Shown here: piece after piece, positions 27,331 through 36,840 of the stretch
Layout of the letters: every line of letters starts with the position of its first letter
Numbering within the stretch: the first letter of the stretch is position 1
Origin: Chloroflexaceae bacterium
Lineage (GTDB): Bacteria > Chloroflexota > Chloroflexia > Chloroflexales > Chloroflexaceae
NCBI GenBank assembly: GCA_025057155.1
Contig: JANWYD010000016.1
Location: 1 to 54,055 of the forward strand
Length of the DNA: 54,055 nt
Direction: 5' to 3'
Made by a program: the position numbers and the translations under genes
Notes under the pieces: generated by a model
The model's database searches: none
What the model was told of the DNA's origin: nothing
The model's input: only the letters and a program-made list of their open reading frames with translations

Positions 27331-27576
27331 TTGGCGTTACATGATCTCCAGACGACCCGGCGCCCTTTCCGCGATACGCTACTGCCGCGGCGTGTGAGCG
27401 CCGCGCGACGCTCCCGGAACAGACCCGGCAAGGCTGAGTCCCGCCTCATCACCAGGCTGTCAATTTTGTCACTCCTGCTTCACCTGCTATTCAGGGTCGT
27501 TTGTTACCATAGCCCCAGGAGGCGCTGCGCGCGACCCGGAGGGTTGCGCCAATGACAGGTTCCGTTGGGAGATGGC

Positions 27577-28809
27577 ATGCAACCCCTTAAACTCTTCGTA
27601 CTCGAACTGAACTTTACCGGCGGAACGCGACGGGGCTACTATCTATTGAAAGAACTGGCGCGCGGCTTTCCGATTGACCTGTACCTGATGCAGCGCGTCC
27701 CGCTGACCCCTGAACAACTGGCGGAGGTGCGAACGTTCGCCCGGACCGTCAACCAGATCCCGCGCCGCGATACGACGCTGCGCGATCAACTGGCCATTGC
27801 GCGGCGCGCGCTCAGCCGCGGGCTGTCGTACCACGCGGCCATGGCCGAACACTCCTTCGCCGCCACGCCTCAACTTCGGGCGCTGCGCCCGAAACCGAGC
27901 GACTGGGTAGTGGCCGCGCTGAGCCTGTGGACGGCGCCGATCCTCGAGGGGCCGGGACCGCGCTGGGTGCTCGATCAGTGGGACGCCGACGTGCACTACT
28001 GGGACGTACACGCCCAGCAGTTCAGCAACCCGCTGCTGCGCCTGGTGGCGCGGGTGAATCGCCAGCAGACCTACCGCTTCTGTCGCCGGATCTATCCCCG
28101 CTTCGGGCGCATCCTCTCGGTGTGCGAAGAAGATCGGCAGCTTACGCTGGAGATCAGCCCGACGGCAAAGGTGGACGTGCTGATGAACGGTCTGGATTGC
28201 GAGTACTTCTCCCCCGACTGGTCCATTGACCCTGGACGAACCATTCTCTTCACCGGCACGTCCGATGTGCGCAATCTGAAGGCTCTGCGCTTCTTTATGC
28301 ACCAGGTCTACCCGCGTGTGCGCGACGCCGTTCCCGATGTGCGCTTCATTCTCGGAGGGGCCTTCAGCGAGGAGACGCGCCGGGAATTCGCCAATGTTCC
28401 GGGGGTGGAGTTTACCGGGCGCGTTCCGGATATTCGCCCGGTGTACCGCCAGAGCGCCATCTTTGTCAGCCCCTACGAGGATGCCTCGGGGACGAAGATG
28501 AAAGTGTCCGAGGCCCTGGCGATGGGGCGCTGCCTGGTGTCGCTGCCGGCGGGCATTCGCGGGCTGCCGCTGCGCCACGAAGAGAATGTTTTGCTGGCGC
28601 GCAACGCGGAAGAGATGGCGCACCAGACCATTCGCGCCCTGAATGACCCGGCCCTGGCGCGACGGATCGGCGCCAATGGGCGGGTGTTCGCCGAGCAAAA
28701 CCTCGACTGGGAGCGGGTGCTTGGCCCCCGCCTGCGCGACATCGTGGCCGAGGTAGGACAGGTCAGCCCTGTCACCGGTGACGCGCGTCTGGTCCAGCAG
28801 GCTGTTTGA
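27577..28809 (+). CDS. GT4-type glycosyltransferase
   Basis: The ATG at 27577 has GGGAG 6 bp upstream; the frame extends to a TTG at 27565. The 410-residue protein has two Rossmann halves: an acceptor half with a Gly-rich N-terminus (LELNFTGGTRRGYYLLKELA) and a nucleotide-sugar half beginning at RTILFTGTSDVRNLKALRFF. The family signature appears as FVSPYEDASGTKMKVSEALA followed by MGRCLVS, equivalent to E-X7-E of GT4 retaining enzymes. Acceptor and donor cannot be told. It is a single gene between a tRNA and a strong hairpin. Confidence 0.85.
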   Translation: MQPLKLFVLELNFTGGTRRGYYLLKELARGFPIDLYLMQRVPLTPEQLAEVRTFARTVNQIPRRDTTLRDQLAIARRALSRGLSYHAAMAEHSFAATPQLRALRPKPSDWVVAALSLWTAPILEGPGPRWVLDQWDADVHYWDVHAQQFSNPLLRLVARVNRQQTYRFCRRIYPRFGRILSVCEEDRQLTLEISPTAKVDVLMNGLDCEYFSPDWSIDPGRTILFTGTSDVRNLKALRFFMHQVYPRVRDAVPDVRFILGGAFSEETRREFANVPGVEFTGRVPDIRPVYRQSAIFVSPYEDASGTKMKVSEALAMGRCLVSLPAGIRGLPLRHEENVLLARNAEEMAHQTIRALNDPALARRIGANGRVFAEQNLDWERVLGPRLRDIVAEVGQVSPVTGDARLVQQAV

Positions 28810-28864
28810 AGCGCGCCGCCGGGCCGGGCTGACATCCCGGTGACCGGGCGCTCACGGCAACTGA

Positions 28865-28912
28865 CAGCGAACAGAGAAGGGCGACCGTCCGGTCGCCTTT
28901 CTCTGTTCGCTG
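28865..28912. terminator. 22-bp hairpin terminator-like structure
   Basis: The arms 28865-28886 and 28891-28912 pair over 22 bp with one G-T and a GTCC loop. It lies 55 bp after the glycosyltransferase stop. The rest of the gap to 29172 holds a C-rich/G-rich hairpin (28977-29024). Confidence 0.7.
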
Positions 28913-29118
28913 CGCCGAGCTTCCCCTATGGAAGGGTTTTGGCAGTCTGGAAAGTAAGTTGCCTTGCCTTTCTATCCCCTCCCAGCCTCTCCCCCGGCGG
29001 GGGAGGGTTGGAGAGGGGGCCGAGGTATAGCGAAAAACTTTGTTTACAGACTATTTAACGTCTCAGCAAATAGCGTCTCCGGGTATGAATGCCCCTGGCA
29101 TACGGCGCCTGGATGGGG

Positions 29119-29124
29119 TACACT
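29119..29124 (+). promoter_or_regulatory. -10 box (TACACT) for the YdcF-like gene
   Basis: GGTACACT predicts a transcript start near 29131. This excludes the upstream in-frame ATG at 29089 and favours a start at 29155 or 29173. Confidence 0.35.
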
Positions 29125-29172
29125 CACGATGATGCAACCCTTCCGTGTGGGTCAATGTTCACCTCGGAGCCT

Positions 29173-29880
29173 ATGGAACCTCTCAAGCACAGCGCACACC
29201 ACAACATCGGTCGCACAACGCCAGCAGGCCAGGGCGAGGTGACCATCAGACAGGCAGCGCCGCGGTTCTGGCACAACCGGCTGGCAATCTGGCTGGCGCT
29301 GCTGGCGCTCACGGTTAGCTTAGTTATGGTAACTTCAGGGTGGTGGTTGCCGGCCATCGGCCACTGGCTGGCGCGTCCAACCCGGGTGGCGCCGGTTGAC
29401 GCGATTGTGGTGCTGGGCGGACGCTACCCGTACCGCGATCAGCACGCCATCAATCTGTACCACCAGGGGATCGGGCAGGAGATCTGGCGCACCGGGCCGG
29501 TGGAACTCCCGGCGGGCCGGCTGGTCGAGCGAGCGCGGCGACTGGCGCAGGAGCAGGGGGTTCCCGAGGAGGCGTATTTCGTGCTGGAGTCGTACAGCAC
29601 CTGGGACGACGGCCAGCAAATCGCCGCCCTGGCCCGTGAACGGCAGACGCGCAGCGTGCTGATCGTCACCGACTGGGCCCATAGCCGGCGGGCGCTATGC
29701 GTCATCGGGCGGCACCTGGCGGGCAGCGAGGTGACAGTGCTCTACGACCATCCGCACGATCTCGCCATCACTCCCGATAACTGGTGGCGCGATGCGTATG
29801 GACGGGAAGCGGTGCTCAGCGAACTGGGCAAAATGGGCTTTTACGCCCTGCGCTACGGCGCCGCGCCGCTTGGGTGCTAG
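29173..29880 (+). CDS. YdcF/DUF218-family membrane-anchored protein
   Basis: With the ATG at 29173 (GGAG upstream) the product is 235 residues; ATG 29155 is an alternative. One N-terminal helix (LAIWLALLALTVSLVMVTSG) precedes a DUF218 domain: VDAIVVLGGRYPYRDQHAIN, the E.YST.DDGQQ segment equivalent to the E.S..T.EN of the family, and VLIVTDWAHSRRAL. Relatives include SanA/ElyC-type envelope proteins linked to polysaccharide or peptidoglycan-precursor biology. Exact role unknown. It precedes the glycogen genes but is separated from them by a hairpin. Confidence 0.8.
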   Translation: MEPLKHSAHHNIGRTTPAGQGEVTIRQAAPRFWHNRLAIWLALLALTVSLVMVTSGWWLPAIGHWLARPTRVAPVDAIVVLGGRYPYRDQHAINLYHQGIGQEIWRTGPVELPAGRLVERARRLAQEQGVPEEAYFVLESYSTWDDGQQIAALARERQTRSVLIVTDWAHSRRALCVIGRHLAGSEVTVLYDHPHDLAITPDNWWRDAYGREAVLSELGKMGFYALRYGAAPLGC

Positions 29881-29950
29881 CACCTCGCGGCGCTCTCATA
29901 CCATTTTGGATTGCCGTATGTGGCGTTCCTGTACTTCGTGTTGAGGATTA

Positions 29951-30013
29951 CCGCAGAGGATGCTGAGGGGCGCGGAGGGTTCAAACCGCTACGCCCTTCG
30001 GCGTCCTCTGCGG
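29951..30013. terminator. Hairpin between the YdcF-like gene and glgC
   Basis: CCGCAGAGGA (29951-29960) pairs with TCCTCTGCGG (30004-30013), with further pairing around GGGCG/CGCCC inside. The sequence style (GCAGAGGATGC) suggests a dispersed repeat used as terminator. Confidence 0.5.
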
Positions 30014-30061
30014 CGAGCAGGGGTGCAACAGACGGGAATCCTATCCCGATGGGCCAGCCCT

Positions 30062-30090
30062 TTGCGCGCCACACGGATTGGCGGTACAAT
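30062..30090 (+). promoter_or_regulatory. Possible promoter of glgC
   Basis: TTGCGC (30062-30067), a 17-bp spacer and TACAAT (30085-30090), predicting a start near 30097 and a 56-base leader. Confidence 0.4.
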
Positions 30091-30152
30091 CAAGCCATCC
30101 GGAGAGAAGCACGCCTGCCAGACAGGCATGACCGGCCCAGGAGGAAGCGCAC

Positions 30153-31406
30153 ATGCGCGTGGTCGCGATGATCATGGCCGGCGGCGAAGGCACGCGACTC
30201 AGCGTGCTCTCGGAGAAGCGGGCCAAGCCATCGGTGCCGTTCGCGGGGAAGTACCGGATTATTGACTTTACGCTATCGAATTGCGTGAATTCGGGCATTT
30301 TCGATGTCGGCGTGCTCACCCAGTACCGGCCCCATTCATTGAACGATCACATTGGCATCGGCAAACCCTGGGATCTCGACCGCAACCGGGGCGGAGTGCG
30401 GCTGTTGCAACCCTACCAGGGCCGCAGCGATCAGTCGTGGTACCGCGGCACCGCCGATGCCATCTACCAGAATCTCAATTTTATTCAGGAACGGCGCGCC
30501 GATCTGGTGCTCATACTGTCGGGCGATCATATTTATAAGATGGATTACAACACCATCATTGACACCCATCGGCGCCACCGGGCCGATCTGACGGTGGGTG
30601 TGATGGAGGTGCCGCTGGAGGAGACCCATCGCTTCGGGATCATGACCACCAACGAAGAGGATCGGATCATCGAGTTCACCGAAAAGCCCAAAGATCGCGA
30701 CAAGGGCACCCTGGCCTCGATGGGGATCTATGTGTTCAATACCGATGTGCTGATCCGCAGGCTGTCGGAGGGCAGTCAGGAGCGTCCCCGGATCGACTTC
30801 GGCAAGCACGTGATTCCGGCGATGGTCGCCGAGGACCGCGTGTATGCCCATCGCTTCAGCGGCTACTGGGTTGACGTAGGCACGATCCATTCGTACTGGG
30901 AAACGAGCATGCAACTGCTCGATCCCCGGCTTGATTTCGATCTCTTCGATCCGAACTGGCGCATCCGCACCCGCAGCGAGGAGCGCCCATCGGCCAAAAT
31001 CGGGCCGCAGGCGCGGGTGTCGCGGGCGATCATCTGCAACGGCTGCACCATTCGCGGCACAGTCGAGCGCTCGGTGCTTTCGCCGGGGGTGTATGTCTCG
31101 CCGGGAGCGATTGTGCGCGACAGCGTGGTGATGAACGACACCTGGATCGGGCCGGGCGCGGTGCTTGATCGGATGATCGTTGATAAGCAGGTCGTCATTG
31201 GCGCCGGGGCGCACCTCGGCGTTGGCGACGACCTGACGACGCCCAACAAGGCCGAGCCGGACAAACTCAACACTGGCATATCAGTGATCGGCAAGGCGGC
31301 CCACATCCCTCCGGGCACGATCATTGGCCGGAACGTAGTGATCAGGGCCGATCGCGACGCGGAAGATTTTCCGAGCCGCGAGATCCCGTCAGGAGAGACG
31401 CTGTAA
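30153..31406 (+). CDS. glgC: Glucose-1-phosphate adenylyltransferase (ADP-glucose pyrophosphorylase)
   Basis: This enzyme makes ADP-glucose from ATP and glucose 1-phosphate, the first committed step of glycogen synthesis. AGGAGG precedes the ATG. The 417-residue protein has the catalytic N-terminus [20 protein letters not shown] with Arg15 and Lys25, [11 protein letters not shown] with the catalytic Asp, EFTEKPKD with the glucose-1-phosphate Lys, and a C-terminal left-handed beta-helix. All key residues of active GlgC are present, unlike in the paralogue at 31623, which lies 216 bp downstream on the same strand. Confidence 0.95.
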   Translation: MRVVAMIMAGGEGTRLSVLSEKRAKPSVPFAGKYRIIDFTLSNCVNSGIFDVGVLTQYRPHSLNDHIGIGKPWDLDRNRGGVRLLQPYQGRSDQSWYRGTADAIYQNLNFIQERRADLVLILSGDHIYKMDYNTIIDTHRRHRADLTVGVMEVPLEETHRFGIMTTNEEDRIIEFTEKPKDRDKGTLASMGIYVFNTDVLIRRLSEGSQERPRIDFGKHVIPAMVAEDRVYAHRFSGYWVDVGTIHSYWETSMQLLDPRLDFDLFDPNWRIRTRSEERPSAKIGPQARVSRAIICNGCTIRGTVERSVLSPGVYVSPGAIVRDSVVMNDTWIGPGAVLDRMIVDKQVVIGAGAHLGVGDDLTTPNKAEPDKLNTGISVIGKAAHIPPGTIIGRNVVIRADRDAEDFPSREIPSGETL

Positions 31407-31622
31407 CGCGCAGCGCGGTTCGCAGGCGCTCTGCAGTTCAGGGCGCTCGGTCTCCTGTTCAATCCCTCCTCCGCCGGGGGAAGGTTCCGGGCGCTTCACC
31501 TCAACGCGGGGGCGCGGGTCAACACGACGAGGAAACGGAAAGCGCCGCCCTTGTGAAACCTTGTCTTATGCGGCGGCGGTACAGCGCGGCTCGCGGTGTC
31601 ACCGTCGCCGCCTTCAAAACCT

Positions 31623-32861
31623 ATGCTCCGCACCCTGACCATGATTCTGGCGGGCGGCGACTCGCCCGCCCTCTCTGTGCTTACCGCTGAACGCACCGAG
31701 GCGGCTGTTCCCTTTGCGGGCAAGTTCCGGATCATTGACTTTCCGCTTTCCAACTGCGTCAACTCGGGGCTGTACAATGTCGCCGTGCTCACGCAGTACA
31801 AGCCCCGCTCGCTCCACGCCCACCTGGGGGTGGGCCGCCCCTGGGATCTTGACCGGGCCCAGGGCGGTTTGCGCGTGCTGCACCCGTCGCCGACGCCAGA
31901 CGGCGGAGGGTGGCAGCGAGGCACCGCCGACGCGGTGCGCTACAACCTCGACCTGATCGAAGATCAGCAGGTTGATGCGGTGCTCGTGCTTGCCGGGGAT
32001 CATATTTACAAAATGAATTACAACCCGCTGCTCGAACTGCACGCCGAGCGCGAGGCGGATCTGACCCTGGCGGTGCATAGCGTCAGCCCGCACGACACTC
32101 ATCGCTTCGGCATTGTAACCGTCGGCAACGATGGCCGGGTGGATCGCTTCGAGGAGAAGCCGCGCCGCCCGCTCTCGAACCTGGCTTCGATGGGCATCTA
32201 TGTCTTTCGCAAGCAGTTCCTGATTGACATCCTCTCCGGTGACGAGCACGATTTCGGTCGTCATCTCCTGCCGCGGATCATCCCCGAATCGCGCACCTTC
32301 GCCTTCAATTTCCAGGGCTACTGGGCCGACGTGGGCACGGTGCAGGCCTACTACGAAGCCAACCTGGCCCTGCTGGTCGAGACCCCGGCGCTCGACCTCT
32401 ACGACCCGGAATGGGTCATCCATACGACCAGCGCCGATCTGCCCGGCGTGGAGATCGGGGAGCACGCGCGGGTGGAGAATTGCCTGCTGAGTGACGGCTG
32501 CCGCGTCTATGGCACGGTTTCGCACTCGGTGCTCTCGCCGGGAGTGTATGTCTCGCCAGGAGCGATTATCCGCGATTCGGTCGTGCTTGGCGACGCGTGG
32601 ATCGGCCCGGAGGCGGTGCTGGATCGCTGCATCATTGACGAGGGGGTGCGGATCGGCGGCGGAGCAGTGGTGGGTGAAGGCGATATCACCACCCCGAACC
32701 TGGAGGCCCCCGATCGGCTCAACACCGGGCTGACGCTGGTAGGCACGCGCGCGCAAGTGCCCGAGGGCGTGACCGTGGGCCGCAATGTGGCCATTCGCCC
32801 GCGCACGCCTGAGCGCGCCTTTCCGAAGAGCGGCGTGGTGCCGAGCGGGGCCACGGTGTAG
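31623..32861 (+). CDS. GlgC paralogue with degenerate active site, probable regulatory subunit
   Basis: The start at 31623 is inferred from homology; a GTG at 31596 is possible and no ribosome site is clear. The 412-residue protein aligns end to end with the upstream GlgC ([31 protein letters not shown], the beta-helix tail). The catalytic segment, however, reads [24 protein letters not shown] is lost with Arg replaced by Ala16, and the catalytic Lys by Glu26. The substrate Lys in FEEKPRR is kept. The same kind of loss is known in regulatory subunits such as bacterial GlgD and plant large subunits, so I infer a non-catalytic partner of GlgC. Confidence 0.85.
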   Translation: MLRTLTMILAGGDSPALSVLTAERTEAAVPFAGKFRIIDFPLSNCVNSGLYNVAVLTQYKPRSLHAHLGVGRPWDLDRAQGGLRVLHPSPTPDGGGWQRGTADAVRYNLDLIEDQQVDAVLVLAGDHIYKMNYNPLLELHAEREADLTLAVHSVSPHDTHRFGIVTVGNDGRVDRFEEKPRRPLSNLASMGIYVFRKQFLIDILSGDEHDFGRHLLPRIIPESRTFAFNFQGYWADVGTVQAYYEANLALLVETPALDLYDPEWVIHTTSADLPGVEIGEHARVENCLLSDGCRVYGTVSHSVLSPGVYVSPGAIIRDSVVLGDAWIGPEAVLDRCIIDEGVRIGGGAVVGEGDITTPNLEAPDRLNTGLTLVGTRAQVPEGVTVGRNVAIRPRTPERAFPKSGVVPSGATV

Positions 32862-32888
32862 CGATTTTGGATTTGGGATTTGGGATTG
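32862..32888. repeat. GGATTTT/GGATTTG heptamer cluster 1
   Basis: Tandem 7-base units (GATTTTGGATTTGGGATTTG) begin directly after the stop codon. Similar clusters lie at 37441, 38848, 51876 and 53429. Confidence 0.8.
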
Positions 32889-33040
32889 CCGTATAGGGTG
32901 TCTGAATGAGATTCGGGGAGGATGAGGAGCAACTCCCGATACGTGGAAAGGGAAGAGGAAACGGAGTTTTCCCCTATTCCTGCGCGCAGGGGAAGGACCG
33001 GGAAGGCCCGGTCCTCCTGGGAGACGACCGCCATTGCGTC

Positions 33041-34258
33041 ATGACCATTCCTGAGGTAAGCGTTGACCCGGCGTTGAAGGGTCGCCTCATCGCCGGGCAC
33101 CCCTGGATCTACCGCAATCATGTTCAAGAAAGCCCGCGGCTGGCCTCGGGCCAGTGGGTGCGGGTGCGCTGCGGGAGCTTCGTCAGCTACGGTCTCTGGG
33201 ACGCGCACAGCGCGATCGCGGTGCGCCTCTTCAGCCGGCGCGGCCCGCCCGACGCGAAGTGGATCGCCGAACGGGTCTGGGAGGCGTGGGAAGGCCGTGC
33301 CGCCATTCGCGAAACGGCGACGACCGCCTACCGCTGGATCTACGGCGAAGGCGACGGTTTGCCGGGTCTGGTGGCGGATCGGTACGGGGATTATGCCGTC
33401 CTCCAGACCTATGCCGAGAGCACGCGAGCCATAGCGCCGCTGGTGGCCGCAGCCCTGCGGACCTGCGACCCGGCCCTGCGCGGGGTCGGGCTGCGCGAGC
33501 GCCAATCCGCTGACGACGCGCCCGACGCGGAGGAGCGCAACGGCGGCGATGCAGAGACGCCCGTCGCGTTGCGGGTGTTGTGGGGCGAAGCGCCGCCGCC
33601 CGACCTGGTAGTGCAGGAGCACGGGTTGTATTTTTACGCCGATCTCTACCGGGGCCAGAAAACCGGTCTGTTCCTCGACCATCGCGAGAACCGGCGCACG
33701 GTGGAAGGGCTGGTGCGCGGGCGCAGCGTGCTGAACTGCTTCGCCTATACCGGCGGCTTTTCCCTCTACGCTTTGCGGGGCCAGGCGGCAAATGTCACGA
33801 GTGTTGATCTCGGCAAGGGGCTCGCCGAGGCCACGGCGGCAAACCTGAGGCTGAACCGCCTTGATGGCGCGCGCCACGAGTTTATTACCGAAAACTGTTT
33901 CGCCCTCCTCGACGCCTACGCCAGGGCCGGTCGGCGCTTCCAGGCGGTCATCCTCGATCCGCCCAGTTTTGCGCGCCAGAAACGCAGCCTGCACGGGGCC
34001 TTGCGGGCCTACGTGCGCATCAACAGCCTGGCCCTGCGCTGCCTGGAGCCTGGCGGCCTGCTCATCTCCGCCAGTTGCACCAGCCAGGTCGGCCCGGAGC
34101 AGTTTCGCGCTCTGCTTGCCGACGCGGGGGTTCAGGCGCACAGGCAGGTGCAGATCGTGCACGAGGCGGGCCAGCCGGCCGACCATCCTGTGCCGGCAGG
34201 GTTCCCTGAGGGACGCTACCTGAAGTTTGTGGTGGCGCGGGCGCTGGAGCAGGGATGA
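33041..34258 (+). CDS. Class I SAM-dependent rRNA methyltransferase (RlmI-like)
   Basis: The start at 33041 matches the family N-terminus (PALKGRLIAGHPWIYRNHV, a PUA-like domain); the open frame to 32906 is probably non-coding. The 405-residue protein has the middle domain (IYGEGDGLPGLVADRYGDYA) and a Rossmann methyltransferase part: GQKTGLFLDHRENRRTV, VLNCFAYTGGFSLYA (SAM-binding), VTSVDLG and the DPPSFARQKRS catalytic loop. RlmI methylates C5 of a cytidine in 23S rRNA; the site here is not proven. It sits between glgC paralogue and GT4, with no obvious functional link. Confidence 0.9.
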   Translation: MTIPEVSVDPALKGRLIAGHPWIYRNHVQESPRLASGQWVRVRCGSFVSYGLWDAHSAIAVRLFSRRGPPDAKWIAERVWEAWEGRAAIRETATTAYRWIYGEGDGLPGLVADRYGDYAVLQTYAESTRAIAPLVAAALRTCDPALRGVGLRERQSADDAPDAEERNGGDAETPVALRVLWGEAPPPDLVVQEHGLYFYADLYRGQKTGLFLDHRENRRTVEGLVRGRSVLNCFAYTGGFSLYALRGQAANVTSVDLGKGLAEATAANLRLNRLDGARHEFITENCFALLDAYARAGRRFQAVILDPPSFARQKRSLHGALRAYVRINSLALRCLEPGGLLISASCTSQVGPEQFRALLADAGVQAHRQVQIVHEAGQPADHPVPAGFPEGRYLKFVVARALEQG

Positions 34259-34333
34259 GCGGAGCAAGCTCCTCCAGGGTGGCTTCGCCTTCCCAGACTC
34301 TCCCCTCCTGGCGCAGGGCCGGCACATTCGTGC

Positions 34334-34339
34334 TATAAT
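34334..34339 (+). promoter_or_regulatory. -10 box of a nearly leaderless GT4 gene
   Basis: A perfect TATAAT ends 9 bp before the ATG at 34349. The expected start lies only 2-3 bases before the ATG, and there is no Shine-Dalgarno sequence. Confidence 0.6.
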
Positions 34340-34348
34340 CCGCTTAAC

Positions 34349-35563
34349 ATGCACGTCTTGCATATTGCCTGGGAATACCCTCCCCACATCGTTGGCGGCC
34401 TGGGTCGCCACGTCGCTGAACTGCTCCCGGCCCTGGCCAGCCAGGGGGTGCGCCCTGCCGTGGTTACGCCGCGCCTGCGCGATGGGCCGGAGGCTGAGCT
34501 GAGCGACGGCGTCGCCGTGCGCCGGACGCCCGCGCCGCCGATCCCTGACGCCGATTATCCCACCTTTGTTGCTCGCGTCAGCAACGACCTGGTGCAGGCG
34601 GCCAACGAGTTACAGGAGGTTCACGGGCGCTTCGATCTCATCCACGCCCACGACTGGCTGGCGACCGAGGCGGGTGTGCGGCTCAAGTACCAGTGGCGCG
34701 TGCCGCTGATCGCCACCATTCACGCGACCGAGCGCGGACGGGGGCGCGGAGGGTTGCACGGCGACGCGGCGCATCGCATTAACGACCTGGAGTGGCGCCT
34801 GACCTACGAGGCCTGGCGAGTGATTGTGTGCTCGCATTTTATGGCCGACCAGATCCACGAGTACTTCCAGACGCCCCTCGACAAAATTGACGTGGCGCCC
34901 AATGGCGTGTACATCAGTGGCTCGCCATTTCGCGACGCCGACCACTGGCTGAGCTTCCGCCGGCGCTACGTCGCTGATGACGAGCGTATGGCGTTCCACG
35001 TAGGCCGGATCGTGTATGAGAAGGGTCTGCACGTGCTGCTCAACGCCTGGCCGGCGGTCACCTCACGGGTGCGGGCGCGCCTGGTGATCGCCGGCACGGG
35101 CGGCTATCTGGAGCCGCTGAAGGCTCAGGCCGCAGCGCTGGGGATCAATGATCAGGTCACCTTTGTGGGCTTTGTCTCCGATGAGGAACGGGATCAACTC
35201 TACCACGCCGCCGATCTGGCCATCTTTCCCTCGCTCTACGAGCCGTTTGGCATTGTGGCGCTGGAAGCCATGGCCAATGGCTGCCCTTTGATCGTGAGCG
35301 ACGCCGGAGGGCTTGCCGAGGTGGTGCAGAACGGGATCACCGGCCTGGTGGTGCGCGCCGACGATCCTGGGGCGCTGGCCGACGCGATTACCGCGGCCCT
35401 CAGCCGGCCCGACATTGCCCGCGCCCGCGCTGCCGCAGCGCTGCGGGAGATCCGTGAGTATTACACCTGGCCGCGCATCGCCGCCGCCACCGCTCGGATC
35501 TACGCGCGGGTGCTCGCGGCCTGGCGGGAGAGCCCCTGGGGGCAGGAGGTCAGCCGGGAATAG
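34349..35563 (+). CDS. GT4 glycosyltransferase, candidate glycogen synthase
   Basis: The 404-residue protein shows LHIAWEYPPHIVGGLGRHVA, the YPP...GGLG start of GT4 starch/glycogen-synthase-like enzymes. HDWLA, the sugar-nucleotide site (AFHVGRIVYEKGLHVLLNA) and the family E-X7-E (YEPFGIVALEAMANG) follow. Known prokaryotic GT4 members use ADP-glucose (or make maltose 1-phosphate, as in GlgM). With two glgC-type genes 1.5 kb upstream, polymerising ADP-glucose is a reasonable inference, but other sugar acceptors are possible. Initiation appears leaderless. Confidence 0.85.
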   Translation: MHVLHIAWEYPPHIVGGLGRHVAELLPALASQGVRPAVVTPRLRDGPEAELSDGVAVRRTPAPPIPDADYPTFVARVSNDLVQAANELQEVHGRFDLIHAHDWLATEAGVRLKYQWRVPLIATIHATERGRGRGGLHGDAAHRINDLEWRLTYEAWRVIVCSHFMADQIHEYFQTPLDKIDVAPNGVYISGSPFRDADHWLSFRRRYVADDERMAFHVGRIVYEKGLHVLLNAWPAVTSRVRARLVIAGTGGYLEPLKAQAAALGINDQVTFVGFVSDEERDQLYHAADLAIFPSLYEPFGIVALEAMANGCPLIVSDAGGLAEVVQNGITGLVVRADDPGALADAITAALSRPDIARARAAAALREIREYYTWPRIAAATARIYARVLAAWRESPWGQEVSRE

Positions 35564-35720
35564 CGCTCTCCGAGGGGACATCGGGGAAACTTCCCCCCGC
35601 CCTCTGTGCTTGCGTGGTTGACCGTCAACCTACCACGAAACCTCGGTTTGGGACTCGACCCGAAGGCTCTGCGCACGCCGTGGGGGTTGACAGGGTCCAG
35701 GTTCATCCCTCTCCTCCGCT

Positions 35721-35735
35721 GTGGTAAACTACCAC
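35721..35735. promoter_or_regulatory. Palindrome GTGGTA-AAC-TACCAC overlapping an extended -10 before aroC
   Basis: A perfect 6+3+6 palindrome contains TGGTAAACT, an extended -10-like box (TGnTAAACT). A bound regulator here would block the aroC promoter. The same TGGTA...TACCA half-sites occur at 12553. The aroC ATG is 28 bp downstream. Confidence 0.4.
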
Positions 35736-35763
35736 ATAACATTCGCATGTAATCGCAAATGGT

Positions 35764-36834
35764 ATGCCAGGCAACAGTTTTGGACAGGCATTTCGCCTCA
35801 CCACCTGGGGCGAGTCGCACGGACCGGCGGTGGGCTGCACGGTTGACGGCTGTCCGGCGGGGCTGCCGCTTGGCGAGGAGGACGTGCAGCGAGAACTGGA
35901 TCGGCGCCGCGTGGGGCAGAGCAAGGTCAGTTCGCAGCGCCAGGAGGCCGACCGGGTGCAGATCCTCTCCGGGGTTTTCGAGGGCCGGACCACGGGGACG
36001 CCGATCAGCATGCTCGTGTACAACACCGATGCCAAACCGGGGCACTACGAGGCGATCAAGGACCTGTACCGCCCTGGCCACGCCGATTACACCTGGGAGG
36101 CCAAGTACGGCTTCCGCGACTGGCGGGGCGGGGGGCGTTCCAGCGCCCGCGAGACGATCGGGCGCGTCGCCGGAGGCGCGGTGGCGCGCAAGCTACTGGC
36201 GCAGATCGGCGTGCAGATTATCGCCTACACCCTGCAACTCGAGGAACTGCGCGCCCAGACCTTCGATGAGGCGGAGATCGAGCGGAATGTGATGCGCTGT
36301 CCCGATCCGCAGGTGGCGGCCCTGATGGTTGAACGGGTGGATCAGGCTCGCCGCGCCCTCGACTCGCTCGGCGGCATCGTCGAGGTGCGCGCCCGCGGGG
36401 TGCCGCCCGGCCTGGGCGAACCGGTCTTCGACAAGCTCCAGGCGGATATCGGCAAGGCCATGTTTTCGATCCCGGCGATCAAAGGCGTGGAGTTCGGAGA
36501 AGGCTTCGAGGTGGCGCGCATGCGCGGCTCGCAGCACAACGACCCCTTCGTGCGTCGCGATGACGGAAGCATTGGCACGCTGAGCAATCACCACGGCGGC
36601 ATCCTCGGCGGCATCTCCACGGGCGAGGAGATCGTCGTGCGCCTGGCGGCCAAACCGCCGGCCAGCATCGCCCGGCCCCAGGCCACGGTGGACCGCGCGG
36701 GCAATCCGGCGACTATCGAGGTGCACGGGCGCCACGATCCGACCGTGCTGCCGCGACTGGTGCCAATCGCCGAAGCGATGCTGGCGCTGGTGCTCGCCGA
36801 TCACTGGCTGCGGCAGCGCCTGGCGCGCATGTGA
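35764..36834 (+). CDS. aroC: Chorismate synthase
   Basis: The last shikimate-pathway enzyme converts EPSP to chorismate using reduced flavin. The 356-residue length is standard, and the signatures are intact: [39 protein letters not shown] and [20 protein letters not shown] with FGEGFEVA before it. It is followed 6 bp later by a membrane protein and about 1 kb later by tyrA, so chorismate made here may go toward tyrosine. No clear ribosome site is seen before the ATG. Confidence 0.96.
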   Translation: MPGNSFGQAFRLTTWGESHGPAVGCTVDGCPAGLPLGEEDVQRELDRRRVGQSKVSSQRQEADRVQILSGVFEGRTTGTPISMLVYNTDAKPGHYEAIKDLYRPGHADYTWEAKYGFRDWRGGGRSSARETIGRVAGGAVARKLLAQIGVQIIAYTLQLEELRAQTFDEAEIERNVMRCPDPQVAALMVERVDQARRALDSLGGIVEVRARGVPPGLGEPVFDKLQADIGKAMFSIPAIKGVEFGEGFEVARMRGSQHNDPFVRRDDGSIGTLSNHHGGILGGISTGEEIVVRLAAKPPASIARPQATVDRAGNPATIEVHGRHDPTVLPRLVPIAEAMLALVLADHWLRQRLARM

Positions 36835-36840
36835 CGCCCT

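Noticed and set aside
27256-27555. 99-codon frame starting inside tRNA-Arg
   Set aside because: Begins in the tRNA and runs through a terminator-like hairpin; no ribosome site.
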